NCBI GenBank assembly: GCA_045635765.1
Contig: JAZTWH010000026.1
Location: forward strand, 20,191 to 84,190
DNA length: 64,000 nucleotides
Direction: 5' to 3'
From: RGIG995 sp045635765
GTDB taxonomy: Bacteria > Bacillota > Clostridia > Oscillospirales > UBA644
The notes under the pieces are model-generated. The model saw only the letters and a program-made list of their open reading frames with translations. It had not been told where the DNA came from and searched no databases. Position numbers and translations under genes: made by a program. Shown here in pieces: positions 1-8,097 of the stretch; position 1 is the stretch's first letter, and every line of letters begins with the position of its first letter.

Positions 1-177
1 AACGGAGATCCCCAGGGCTTTCAGCTGCTCCGTTGCCTTGCTTGACTGCATATCCGAACCCGAAACGGTATAACCCCGTCGCAATGCAATCTGGGCAAGG
101 GAACTCATGGAAGATCCCCCAATGCCCATAAAATGCAGTTTTTTTGCGGTTTGAAGGGTAGTTTTGATGTTGCTCAT
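1..177 (-). CDS. murC: UDP-N-acetylmuramate--L-alanine ligase, N-terminal fragment
   Basis: Only the first 59 codons lie in the window; the rest runs off the left edge. MurC adds L-alanine to UDP-MurNAc in the cytoplasm, the first step of peptidoglycan stem-peptide synthesis. The visible part holds the Mur-ligase Rossmann motif, a HFMGIGGSSMSSLA stretch at residues 15-28, followed by GYTVSGSD at 35-42, which is characteristic of MurC/Mpl proteins. The start ATG at 177 gives the usual short lead before the glycine loop. Mpl cannot be fully excluded from a fragment. The next gene upstream lies 21 bases away on the same strand. Confidence 0.8.
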   Translation of the reverse strand, partial: MSNIKTTLQTAKKLHFMGIGGSSMSSLAQIALRRGYTVSGSDMQSSKATEQLKALGISV

Positions 178-198
178 TGGTTTAAAACTCCCATAAAA

Positions 199-825
199 TT
201 ATTTTTTTGCTCCCAAGGGACGCTCCTCCACCGGACCGGTGTATCCGGTGAGCATCGTCTGGCAGTCTTTCATGACGAACCACGCCGCGGCGACGGCCAA
301 CAGAGACAGGGGATAGCAGATCCAATGCCAGGAGAAGGGGAGAAGAATAAAGGTTGCTCCAATATGGCAAAGTCCCGAAATTCCGCACAGGACCATACCG
401 ATCTTGCAGACGGTACAATGCAGTTTATGCTGATTTGTTTGCTCCCAATACCCCAACATGGCGAACAAGAGCCATCCCAGAAGGAAAACCGCAACGAAGA
501 GCACCAGGTCGCCGAAAGAAGCCATCACGTAGGTCAGGCCGTCTAAGACCCAATGGATAAAAACCAGGTCCCCGTCCAAAACGTCCCCGAAGAAAACCTT
601 GATTTGCCCCAGGAAAAACAAAAAGGAAACCAGAGTCATGACGGAAACGGCCGCGTACAGTCCGTTCATCCGCTTGCTGAACCGGCGTTTTTCCAGGGTA
701 AACCAAAGGATAAGATACCCGATAAAATCCGGTAAAATATCGACCCAAAGGATGTTGCCGTCGACTTTGTAGGTCATAGGGAAGGAAAGAACGGCCAGAA
801 TCAGGCCAAATAGCATCAAATTCAT
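199..825 (-). CDS. multi-pass membrane protein, unknown function
   Basis: A 208-residue hydrophobic protein with about six predicted membrane segments: one at residues 1-17, then stretches near 27-42, 55-72, 88-120 and two in the 138-185 region. The C-terminus is short and basic (ending GAKK). It starts with ATG preceded by AGGAG at good spacing. It sits between murC and rnc on the same strand, with only 10 bases to rnc, so it is probably co-transcribed. I do not recognise the family and assign no function. Codon use resembles its neighbours. Confidence 0.6.
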   Translation of the reverse strand: MNLMLFGLILAVLSFPMTYKVDGNILWVDILPDFIGYLILWFTLEKRRFSKRMNGLYAAVSVMTLVSFLFFLGQIKVFFGDVLDGDLVFIHWVLDGLTYVMASFGDLVLFVAVFLLGWLLFAMLGYWEQTNQHKLHCTVCKIGMVLCGISGLCHIGATFILLPFSWHWICYPLSLLAVAAAWFVMKDCQTMLTGYTGPVEERPLGAKK

Positions 826-835
826 AAGTATCTCC

Positions 836-1516
836 TTACTGTTCCAGCCCCATGAGCTCCAGGGCCTGTTTTGCGGCCGCCTGCTCCGCCGTCTTTTTCG
901 ACCGTCCCCGGCCCTCGGAAATGCGGTTGCTGTTTAAGTACAGGTGGCAGACGAAGGTTTTTTCGTGCTCCGGGCCGAAATTGTCCGCGATGACGTATTT
1001 CAATACTTCTCCGGGATTTTTTTGAATTACTTCCTGCAGTACGGTCTTATAATCGTGCTGGCGGAAGTTCTCGCCTCCCCGAATCAGAAAGGGAAGAATG
1101 AAATTCCGAGCATGTTCATAGCCGCCGTCCAAATAGATGGCACCCAAGATCGCCTCTACAGCATCACAGAGGATGGAATTACGGTGTTCCGCCCCGGCCT
1201 GTTTTTCTCCCTTCCCCAACAAAAGGCTTTCCCCCAGGTTCAGTTCCCTGGCATAGGTGGAAAGGGCTTCCTCGCAGACCAGAAGGGCCTTGGTTTTGGT
1301 CAGATCTCCTTCATCCCCGGTCCGGGTATGATAAAGGTGATCGGAGCAGATAAGGGATAACACGGAGTCTCCCAAAAATTCCAGGCGTTCGTTACATTCC
1401 TCCGCATCCCGATGCTCGTTGAGATAGGAGGAATGGGTCAACGCCTTGCGTAACAGAGTCTTATCCTTAAAAACGTAACCGATCTTTTTTTCGGTTTGGG
1501 CAAACAGCTCAGTCAT
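836..1516 (-). CDS. rnc: ribonuclease III
   Basis: Double-stranded-RNA endonuclease that processes rRNA precursors and structured mRNAs. The 226-residue length is normal. The signature ERLEFLGDSVL lies at residues 43-53 with the metal-binding Glu and Asp, and the second catalytic block DAVEAILGAIYLDGG at about 117-131. A C-terminal dsRNA-binding domain covers about 155-224, including the KKTAEQAAAKQAL helix. The ATG overlaps the last eight bases of the preceding acyl-carrier-like gene, so translation is probably coupled. The plsX-acp-rnc order is conserved in Bacillota. Confidence 0.95.
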   Translation of the reverse strand: MTELFAQTEKKIGYVFKDKTLLRKALTHSSYLNEHRDAEECNERLEFLGDSVLSLICSDHLYHTRTGDEGDLTKTKALLVCEEALSTYARELNLGESLLLGKGEKQAGAEHRNSILCDAVEAILGAIYLDGGYEHARNFILPFLIRGGENFRQHDYKTVLQEVIQKNPGEVLKYVIADNFGPEHEKTFVCHLYLNSNRISEGRGRSKKTAEQAAAKQALELMGLEQ

Positions 1517-1748
1517 TGCGGTGTCCCTCGATATATGCGATCAGATCCCCGACGGTCACGATTTTTGCCCCCGCTTCCGGGTCTACAAAGACGTCAAATT
1601 CCTCTTCCACCGCCATAAAGACCTCCGTCATGTCCAATTCGTCGGCATAAAGATCTTCGTCAAATTTTACGGCGGGAGAAATTTCTTCTTCCTCTGCGGA
1701 AAAAATATCGGCTAAGATGGGCTTCAGAATATTCAGGGTCTGAATCAT
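1509..1748 (-). CDS. acyl-carrier-protein-like protein lacking the phosphopantetheine serine
   Basis: A 79-residue acidic protein with the helical pattern of an acyl carrier protein, including a typical helix II run EVFMAVEEEFDV. It sits between plsX and rnc, where acpP normally lies. The conserved DSL motif, whose serine carries the 4'-phosphopantetheine arm, reads ADELD here: Glu37 replaces the serine (codon GAA). No TCN or AGY codon occurs at that position, and the change needs more than one base substitution. I chose the ATG at 1748, with AGAGG just upstream, over a GTG at 1760 that overlaps the plsX stop. It cannot be a conventional acyl carrier unless another residue is modified; a structural or regulatory role is possible. 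Fold assignment is good; function is open. Confidence 0.75.
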   Translation of the reverse strand: MIQTLNILKPILADIFSAEEEEISPAVKFDEDLYADELDMTEVFMAVEEEFDVFVDPEAGAKIVTVGDLIAYIEGHRND

Positions 1749-1756
1749 AATTCCTC

Positions 1757-2773
1757 TCACTTTCCCTCTTGATTGGCTTCGTATTGTGCTTTTAATTGCT
1801 GGGTAATGGTTTGAACAGCACCGGATTTTGCAAAGTTCGCGGCTTGGCGAATGGCGTTCTTGAAGGCCTTGGCGTTGGAGCTTCCGTGGGCTTTGACCAC
1901 CGGCTTGCAGACCCCCAAAAGGACGGCTCCTCCTTCTTCGGTGTAATCCAGCTTCCGCTTCATGACCCGCAATTGGGGCTTCAGAAGGGCGGCCAGAAGT
2001 TTGGAGAAAAAGGTCGCGGTGAGGGCATCCTTCATAATGCTCATCATAAACATGGCGGTTCCTTCCACCGTCTTCAGCAGGATGTTCCCTGCAAAGCCGT
2101 CGGCCACTACCACGTCGCAGTTTCCGTCAAAAATGCCTCGGCCTTCTACATTCCCGATAAATTCAAAGGCGTTGTTTTCCTTCAGCAGAGCATGGGCCTT
2201 TTGATACAGCTCCGGCCCTTTACATTCCTCCGTGCCGTTGTTCAGCAGTCCCACCTTTGGCTGGTCGCAGAAGCCTGCATTTTTCATATATAGCGCACCC
2301 ATGGTGCCGAATTGGTCCAGATATTCGGGGGTGCAAACCTCGTTGGCTCCGCTGTCAATCAGCATGAAATGTCCGGTTTTGGAAGGAAACACGGGAGCAA
2401 ATGCCGCCCGCTTCACGTTAGGGATCCGTTTGACGATCAAGGTTCCTCCCGCAAGAATGGCTCCGGAATTCCCCGCGGAGACGAAGGCGTCCCCTTCGCC
2501 CGCTTTCAAAAGATCGAAGGCCAGGCCCATGGAAGAATTCCGCTTCGCCTTCAAAACACAGCCCGCATCGTCCTCCATGGTGATCACTTCCTCCGCATTG
2601 CGGAATTCCATATTATGATCGTCGATGTCGTGCTCGGTCATGATCTTTTTGAGCATGGCTTCGGGACCTGTGACGATGATTTTCACGCCCAGCTCTTCCA
2701 CGGCCATAGCACAGCCTTTCAGAATCTGCAGAGGGGCGTTATCGCCGCCCATGCCGTCTACGATGATGGTCAT
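1757..2773 (-). CDS. plsX: phosphate acyltransferase PlsX
   Basis: Converts acyl-ACP to acyl-phosphate, the donor for glycerol-3-phosphate acylation by PlsY, at the membrane face. The 338-residue protein begins MTIIVDGMGGDNAP, the diagnostic PlsX N-terminus, and contains the family's LIDSGANEVCTPEYL and VVADGFAGNILLKTVEG stretches. The start at 2773 is preceded by a purine-rich GGAAGGAAGG site; an earlier in-frame codon at 2806 would add an unconserved leader. Its stop almost abuts the acyl-carrier-like gene, consistent with one operon. Confidence 0.95.
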   Translation of the reverse strand: MTIIVDGMGGDNAPLQILKGCAMAVEELGVKIIVTGPEAMLKKIMTEHDIDDHNMEFRNAEEVITMEDDAGCVLKAKRNSSMGLAFDLLKAGEGDAFVSAGNSGAILAGGTLIVKRIPNVKRAAFAPVFPSKTGHFMLIDSGANEVCTPEYLDQFGTMGALYMKNAGFCDQPKVGLLNNGTEECKGPELYQKAHALLKENNAFEFIGNVEGRGIFDGNCDVVVADGFAGNILLKTVEGTAMFMMSIMKDALTATFFSKLLAALLKPQLRVMKRKLDYTEEGGAVLLGVCKPVVKAHGSSNAKAFKNAIRQAANFAKSGAVQTITQQLKAQYEANQEGK

Positions 2774-2796
2774 AGTGTATACCTTCCTTCCCAAAA

Positions 2797-4137
2797 TTAT
2801 CCGCAAATCTCAGGGGCTTCCTCTTTTTCTGCGGAGAGGTTTGTGATATTATGTTTCTTGCAAAAGGCGTCAAGGGTCTCCAAGGCCCGTTGGGACAAAA
2901 GGCCCTTGCGGTCTTTCTTTTTGACTTTTCCCTCCAACGGGGGGAGCAGTCCGAAGTTTACATTCATAGGCTGGAATTCCGTGACGGAGGGATCCGACAC
3001 GTAATGGGCTAAGGCACCAATGGCCGTTTCCCGCGGGAATTCCAAAGCGTCCCCCAGAAGGGCGTTCAGCCCTGCAACAAAGCCGGAGGAAGCGGATTCA
3101 ATATATCCTTCCACGCCCGTTATCTGTCCTGCAAAGTACAGGTTTTCCCGGTTTCGCACCCGGTAGGTGGGGGTGAGCAGTTGGGGGGAATTTAAAAAAG
3201 TATTTCGGTGCATAACTCCGTATCGGACGAATTCCGCCTGTTCCAAGCCGGGGATCATTCGGAATACCCGGCGTTGCTCCGGCCAGGTCAGATGGGTCTG
3301 AAATCCTACCATGTTGTACAGAGAGGATGCTCCGTTGTCCTTGCGTAGCTGTACCACGGCCTTGGGGAGTTTCCCCGTATGGGGGTCGATCAATCCCACG
3401 GGCTTCAGGGGTCCGAATAACAGAGTTTCATACCCCCGGTAGGCCATGACTTCCACGGGCATACAGCCTTCAAAAACCTTGTTGTTTTCAAATCCGTGGA
3501 GATGGGCGGTCTCAGCGGAGATCAGGGCCCGATAAAAGGCGTCGTATTCTTCCTCGGACATGGGACAGTTGACGTAGTCGGGGGTCCCTTTGTCATATCG
3601 GGAAGCAAGATACGCCTTGGACATATCAATGCTTTCCGCCGTGACGATGGGTGCCGCCGCATCAAAAAAGGAAAGACCCGCTCCGAATTGCCGGGCGATT
3701 TCTTCCGCCAGAGGGTCGGATGCCAAGGGGCCGGCAGCAATGACGGTCGGCTCGTCAAATTCCAGGGTGCAAACCTCTTCTTCCACCACGGTAATGTTGG
3801 GGTGGTTTCGGATTTTTTTGGTAACGTATTCGCAAAAGGCCTCCCGGTCCACGGCCAAAGCACCCCCTGCCGGGACTCTGGTGGCCACGGCGGCCTCCAT
3901 TACGATGGACCCCATGCGGAGCAGCTCTTCTTTGAGCAGTCCGATGGCGTTCTGCAACCCCTCTGCCCGCAAAGAGTTGGAGCAGACCAGCTCACAAAAG
4001 GAGTCCGACGTATGGGCCGGGGACTTTTTTAGGGGCTTCATTTCGTATAGGGTTACCTTTGCCCCCCGTTGGGCACATTGCCAGGCCGCCTCGCAGCCCG
4101 CAAGGCCTGCTCCTACAACGGTCACGGAGTGGCTCAT
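2797..4137 (-). CDS. trmFO: methylenetetrahydrofolate--tRNA-(uracil-5-)-methyltransferase TrmFO
   Basis: Flavoprotein that makes 5-methyluridine at tRNA position 54 using methylene-THF. The N-terminal VTVVGAGLAGCEAAW is the FAD dinucleotide-binding loop; CSNSLRAEG and YFAGQITGVEGYIESA are typical TrmFO blocks. From the ATG at 4137 the protein is 446 residues, close to the family norm of about 435-440. A second ATG, 87 bases upstream at 4224, overlaps the topA stop (ATGA) and also has AAGGAG before it. It would add 29 residues that repeat MSHSVTVVGAGLAGC. Both starts have ribosome binding sites because the start region is duplicated. I take 4137 as the canonical start; the longer form may also be made. 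Confidence 0.93.
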   Translation of the reverse strand: MSHSVTVVGAGLAGCEAAWQCAQRGAKVTLYEMKPLKKSPAHTSDSFCELVCSNSLRAEGLQNAIGLLKEELLRMGSIVMEAAVATRVPAGGALAVDREAFCEYVTKKIRNHPNITVVEEEVCTLEFDEPTVIAAGPLASDPLAEEIARQFGAGLSFFDAAAPIVTAESIDMSKAYLASRYDKGTPDYVNCPMSEEEYDAFYRALISAETAHLHGFENNKVFEGCMPVEVMAYRGYETLLFGPLKPVGLIDPHTGKLPKAVVQLRKDNGASSLYNMVGFQTHLTWPEQRRVFRMIPGLEQAEFVRYGVMHRNTFLNSPQLLTPTYRVRNRENLYFAGQITGVEGYIESASSGFVAGLNALLGDALEFPRETAIGALAHYVSDPSVTEFQPMNVNFGLLPPLEGKVKKKDRKGLLSQRALETLDAFCKKHNITNLSAEKEEAPEICG

Positions 4138-4235
4138 TGGGGCTCCTTCATTCTGCGTTGCACGTTGCAGTGCGGCGTCGCAGCCCGCAAGGCCTGCTCC
4201 CACAACGGTCACGGAGTGGCTCATTGGGACTCCTT
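4091..4235 (-). repeat. in-frame tandem duplication of the trmFO start region (2 copies, 87-base period)
   Basis: Two nearly identical 58-base blocks, 4091-4148 and 4178-4235, differ at about two bases. Each contains AAGGAG, a short spacer, the ATG and the first 15 codons up to the GAGLAGC loop. The period is 87 bases (29 codons), so the frame stays open through both. The upstream copy also carries the topA stop codon. The bases between the blocks have diverged, so the duplication is not brand new. Confidence 0.9.
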
Positions 4236-6482
4236 CTCCCCGTTGTCGTTTTTCTTGTAAGCCCGTTCGTATCCGCAGCCTTCGGTGACGCAGTTCAAGG
4301 TGCCGAAGTGACGGAAGAGGGTTTTTCCGCATTTGGGGCAGACCTCCGCCGTGGGAATATCCCAAGTGCGGAATCCGCAGGAAGCACCCTTTTCACAGGA
4401 ATAGTACGTTTTTCCCTTTTGGGTCTTGCGTACCACCAAGGAGCTTCCGCAGAGGGGGCAGGTGCCGGGGGCTTTGGTGTAGACGGGTCTGGTGTTTTTA
4501 CATTCGGGATAGCCGGGGCAGGCAAGGAATCGGCCGAAGCGGCTGACCTTGTAGACCATTTTACGGCCGCACAGCTCGCAGACCTCGTCGCATTCTTCCA
4601 CGGGTGTTTCTACCTTGCGGCGTTCCGTGTTACTTTCTGCCTTTTCTAGGGCGGCGGCAAAATCTCCGTAGAAATTCTGCATGACCTCCACCAGCGTCTT
4701 TTTGCCTTCTTCTACGCTGTCAAGCTGTTTTTCCATCTCTGCGGTGAAGGCGGAGTCCACGATATTGTTGAAGTTCTCGATCATCAGATCGGTGGTTACG
4801 ATTCCCAGATTGGTGGGCTTGAGGGATTTTCCTTCCCGTTCCACGTAGTCCCGTTCAATGATGGTTCCCACGATGGGAGCAAAGGTGGAAGGACGGCCGA
4901 TGCCGTTTTCTTCCAAAGTCTTGATCAGGGACGCTTCGGTATAGCGGGAGGGAGGAAGGGTGAATTTCTGCTCCGACACGAGCTCCTTGAAATCCAGGGG
5001 ATCCCCCTCTTTCACGTCGGGGAAGGCCGAAGATTGTTCCGGGTCGTCGGAATAGTGATACAAACGGCTGTAGCCGTCAAAGACTTTTTTGGTATCAGAA
5101 GCCCGGAACAGGTACCCGGCGGCTTCGATCTCAATGCTTCTCACGTGCTGAACCACGGAGGCCATCTGACTGGCGGTGAACCGTTCCCAGATCATCTTGT
5201 ACAACCGATATTGATCGTGAGAAAGGCTTCCTTTTACGACCTCGGGGGTCAGATTGATGTCCGTGGGACGGATGGCTTCGTGGGCATCCTGGGCACCCTG
5301 CCGGGACTTGAAGACCCGGGGCGTTTTGGGATAATACGCCTCTCCGTAGGTGTTCAGAATATATTCCTTGGCGGCGGCCTTCGCTTCATCGGAAATCCGC
5401 AGAGAGTCGGTTCTCATATAGGTAATAAGACCGACGGGGCCATGGCCGACCACGTCAATACCTTCGTACAGGGTCTGGGCCACGGACATGGTCTTTTGGG
5501 GATGCATATTCAGATGAACGGAGGCTTCCTGCTGGAGGGCGGAGGTGGTGAAGGGAGGTGCGGGGTTTTTGTGCTTTTCCTGTTCCTTCAAGGAACGGAC
5601 GGTGTAGTCCTTTCCTTCCAATTCTGCCCGAATCGCTTCATTTTCCGCGGCAGACGAAACGGTGATCTTCCCTCCATCGTTTCCAAAGAATCTGGCGGAA
5701 TATTCCTTTTTGCCATTTCGGAAATGGGCGTCCAGATTCCAATACTCCTGAGGAACGAAGGCTTCGATCTCCCGTTCCCGGTCCACCACCCAACGGGTGG
5801 CAACCGATTGGACCCGGCCGGCGGAAAGTCCGTATTTCACCTTGTGCCACAGGAAGGGAGACAGCTTATATCCCACGATCCGGTCCAAAACCCGGCGGGT
5901 CTGCTGGGAGGAAACCAAATTCTGATCAATGGCCCGGGGCTTTTGCATCCCCTCGGTGACTGCCTTTCGGGTGATTTCGTTAAAGGTCACCCGATTTTCG
6001 GCTCCTTCCTCCAATTCCAGCATCTGAGCCAAATGCCACGCAATGGCTTCTCCTTCCCGGTCAGGGTCCGTTGCCAGATAGACGGCCTTGCTGTTTTTCG
6101 CAGCGGCCTTCAGCTCCTTGAGAAGGGCGGCCTTCCCGTCCTTGCGGGGGACGATATACTCGGGCGTAAAGCCGTTTTCAATATCGACGCCCAAGCGAGA
6201 GGCAGGCAGGTCCCGGATGTGCCCCTTGGAGGACAGCACCTCGTACTTGCTTCCCAGATACTTTTTAATGGTTTTCGCCTTGGACGGGGATTCCACGATC
6301 AAAAGATTTTTGGTAGGATGGGGAGCCTTTTTGCTCCCGGCCTTTTTCTTCGCTGCAGGCTTTTTCGCTGCAGGCTTCTTTGCCGCAGGCTTTTTCGCCG
6401 TCGTTTTCTTTGCTGCAGATTTCGTTTCCGCAGACGTCTTCTGTGCGTCCTTTGCGGTGTTGTCGGTGGTTTTCGTTGCCAT
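4221..6482 (-). CDS. topA: DNA topoisomerase I with a lysine/alanine-rich N-terminal tail
   Basis: Type IA topoisomerase that relaxes negative supercoils. The Toprim domain starts at about residue 59 (NLLIVESPSKAKTI), and the catalytic tyrosine lies in GLITYMRTDS. Three C-terminal four-cysteine zinc ribbons follow, starting CELCGRKM, CPLCGSSL and CPKCGKTL. The 753-residue protein is longer than most because residues 1-57 form a Lys/Ala/Thr tail built on AAKKP-type repeats, similar to histone H1 tails. ATG with AGGAG upstream. The stop overlaps the upstream trmFO ATG. The dprA-topA-trmFO order is the standard Bacillota arrangement. Confidence 0.96.
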   Translation of the reverse strand: MATKTTDNTAKDAQKTSAETKSAAKKTTAKKPAAKKPAAKKPAAKKKAGSKKAPHPTKNLLIVESPSKAKTIKKYLGSKYEVLSSKGHIRDLPASRLGVDIENGFTPEYIVPRKDGKAALLKELKAAAKNSKAVYLATDPDREGEAIAWHLAQMLELEEGAENRVTFNEITRKAVTEGMQKPRAIDQNLVSSQQTRRVLDRIVGYKLSPFLWHKVKYGLSAGRVQSVATRWVVDREREIEAFVPQEYWNLDAHFRNGKKEYSARFFGNDGGKITVSSAAENEAIRAELEGKDYTVRSLKEQEKHKNPAPPFTTSALQQEASVHLNMHPQKTMSVAQTLYEGIDVVGHGPVGLITYMRTDSLRISDEAKAAAKEYILNTYGEAYYPKTPRVFKSRQGAQDAHEAIRPTDINLTPEVVKGSLSHDQYRLYKMIWERFTASQMASVVQHVRSIEIEAAGYLFRASDTKKVFDGYSRLYHYSDDPEQSSAFPDVKEGDPLDFKELVSEQKFTLPPSRYTEASLIKTLEENGIGRPSTFAPIVGTIIERDYVEREGKSLKPTNLGIVTTDLMIENFNNIVDSAFTAEMEKQLDSVEEGKKTLVEVMQNFYGDFAAALEKAESNTERRKVETPVEECDEVCELCGRKMVYKVSRFGRFLACPGYPECKNTRPVYTKAPGTCPLCGSSLVVRKTQKGKTYYSCEKGASCGFRTWDIPTAEVCPKCGKTLFRHFGTLNCVTEGCGYERAYKKNDNGEKESQ

Positions 6483-6660
6483 CGTAGTTCTCCTTTTTTG
6501 TTTGGGTAATTTTGCAATTATTTCCGGCGGAACGTGAATCCCAAAAAGGGATGCGGTCTGCCCGGAAAGCTCCGGTGCTTGCAGGAGCGGGAATTATCGG
6601 GAAATAGATCGTCCCGTCCGCGGAGAAGTTCGTCCGCAAACAAGACACGTTTGGAAAAAC

Positions 6661-7878
6661 TTAACAACCAAATATTTCTTCCGGGGAGCCGGTCGGAGGA
6701 GCCCCCGGGCCCGTCGTTGATTTGGGCTTCGGCCTCAACGGTTCCGCCCCATTGTCCGGCTTAGTCTCGTTGACAGGGGATGTCCCGTTGTTCGGCCCAG
6801 TCCCGTTGCTCGGCTTAGTCCCGTTGTCCGGTTTAGTTCCGTTGCTCGGGTTCGTCCCGTTGACAGGGTGCGTTCCGTTGCTCGGGTTCGACCCGTTGCT
6901 CGGGTGCGTTCCCCCGGGGGGCTGCCTTTTTCGGGATGAGGGGGATTTTGGGGATTGAGAGGTTTCCCGGTAGACCGGCTCGTACCGCACGGTGATGGGA
7001 TTGATCCGGTCTGCGAAGCGGGGGAGAAATTCGTTAAATATATCATCAGGCTCGGTGCAAAAAACCGCACCTTGCTTAATGAGCTGATTGGTTCCGACAT
7101 TGATTCGGTCGGTGGGGGCTGCGGGAATGGCAAAAAGCAGTCGGTTTTGTTCTATGGCATGGCGGGCGGTGTTCATGGATCCGCTTTTTTGAGGACACTC
7201 CACCACCAATACGCCTTCGGAGAGCCCGGAAATGATCCGGTTCCGCCGGGGAAAATTGGATCCTAAGGGAGGGGTTGAGGGAAGATATTCCGAAATCAGG
7301 CCCCCGTGTTCCCGCAACAAATTGTAAAGAGTCTGATTGTTCTTTGGATAAAGAATGTCAACTCCGCAGCCCAAAACGGCAAAGGAGGCCTTCCCTTTGA
7401 TCAAGGATCCCTTGTGGGCGTAGGTATCAATGCCGTCGGCCATCCCGCTGATGATCTGAAAACCGGAGAGGGCCAAGGAACAAGCGAAGGATGCGGCCAT
7501 GGCGGCGGCGTTGGGACTGCATTTCCGGGTCCCGACCACTCCAATGGCCGGCTTTTCCGGATCGGGGAGATGCCCCAGAACAAATAAGGCGGGAGGCGGA
7601 TCGTCGATCTCCCGAAGGAGGGGAGGATAGTCGGGATCGTAATAGCAAATCACGTCGATTCCCTTTTTTCGGCAATCGTCCAGCACCCGTTGGGCCGGCC
7701 GGAGATCTTTGTTCAGGAAGGGCCGAGAATCGGCCTCTCCCAAATGGGGAATCAGCTCCGCCTTCGTGGCGTGATAGGCTTCCTTCCCATTCATCACCCG
7801 GATGAGTCGGTAGGTCTTTGCCGTTCCCTGTTTCCCTGCAAGGAGAAGCCACAGGGTATACAAAGCTTGGTCGGTCAT
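6661..7878 (-). CDS. dprA: DNA-processing protein DprA with a repetitive C-terminal tail
   Basis: DprA loads RecA onto incoming single-stranded DNA during transformation. The Rossmann-like core is clear: GVVGTRKCSP, SGMADGIDTYAHKGSL, VLGCGVDILYP, FPRRNRIISGLS and KSGSMNTARHA, residues about 110-290. The usual C-terminal winged-helix domain is not recognisable. Instead the last 80 or so residues are Pro/Ser/Arg-rich followed by about eight copies of a six-residue unit of the type xNGTxP. I chose the ATG at 7878 because AGGAG precedes it by about eight bases; an ATG 15 bases upstream lies before that site. It is immediately upstream of topA in the same direction. Confidence 0.93.
   Translation of the reverse strand: MTDQALYTLWLLLAGKQGTAKTYRLIRVMNGKEAYHATKAELIPHLGEADSRPFLNKDLRPAQRVLDDCRKKGIDVICYYDPDYPPLLREIDDPPPALFVLGHLPDPEKPAIGVVGTRKCSPNAAAMAASFACSLALSGFQIISGMADGIDTYAHKGSLIKGKASFAVLGCGVDILYPKNNQTLYNLLREHGGLISEYLPSTPPLGSNFPRRNRIISGLSEGVLVVECPQKSGSMNTARHAIEQNRLLFAIPAAPTDRINVGTNQLIKQGAVFCTEPDDIFNEFLPRFADRINPITVRYEPVYRETSQSPKSPSSRKRQPPGGTHPSNGSNPSNGTHPVNGTNPSNGTKPDNGTKPSNGTGPNNGTSPVNETKPDNGAEPLRPKPKSTTGPGAPPTGSPEEIFGC
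6743..6910 (-). repeat. 18-base tandem repeats encoding the xNGTxP tail of DprA
   Basis: About eight degenerate 18-base units, each with a core of the form cGTTG-C/A-cGGg-TTcGtccc on the plus strand. They encode successive SNGTHP, VNGTNP, SNGTKP, DNGTKP, SNGTGP, NNGTSP, VNETKP and DNGAEP hexapeptides on the minus strand. All units keep the dprA frame. Confidence 0.85.
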
Positions 7879-7910
7879 GGGCTCTCCTTTCATAAATTTC
7901 TTTGGTCAGG

Positions 7911-8083
7911 TTGTCGTAGGGGTGGTGCCAAAGTTACGTCAGTCAGACCACCGTGGGGTTGGTGTAAAATGGTTACGTTAGCCGAGCCACCGTGGGGGTT
8001 GGTGTAAAATGGTTACGTTAGCCGGGCCGCCGTAGGGGTGGTGCCAAAGTTACATTAGTCGGGCCGCCGTAGGGGTGGCTTTG
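7911..8083. repeat. degenerate tandem repeat array 3' of the RNA methyltransferase gene
   Basis: Four to five imperfect units of 37-48 bases. The shared core on the plus strand is cCGTaGGGGTGGTG followed by aGTTACgTtAGtC. On the minus strand every unit ends with an xTAAxGTAAC-like string, and the methyltransferase gene itself ends AAGTAAC, so unit boundaries line up with its stop codon (TTA at 8098, 8050, 8013, 7973 and 7934). There are no unique spacers, so this is not a CRISPR array. Confidence 0.8.
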
Positions 8084-8097
8084 ATCGTTGCTTCCCG

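Noticed and set aside
7911..8083. CRISPR-like repeat array
   Set aside because: Units abut each other without unique spacers, vary in length from 37 to 48 bases, and there are no cas genes.
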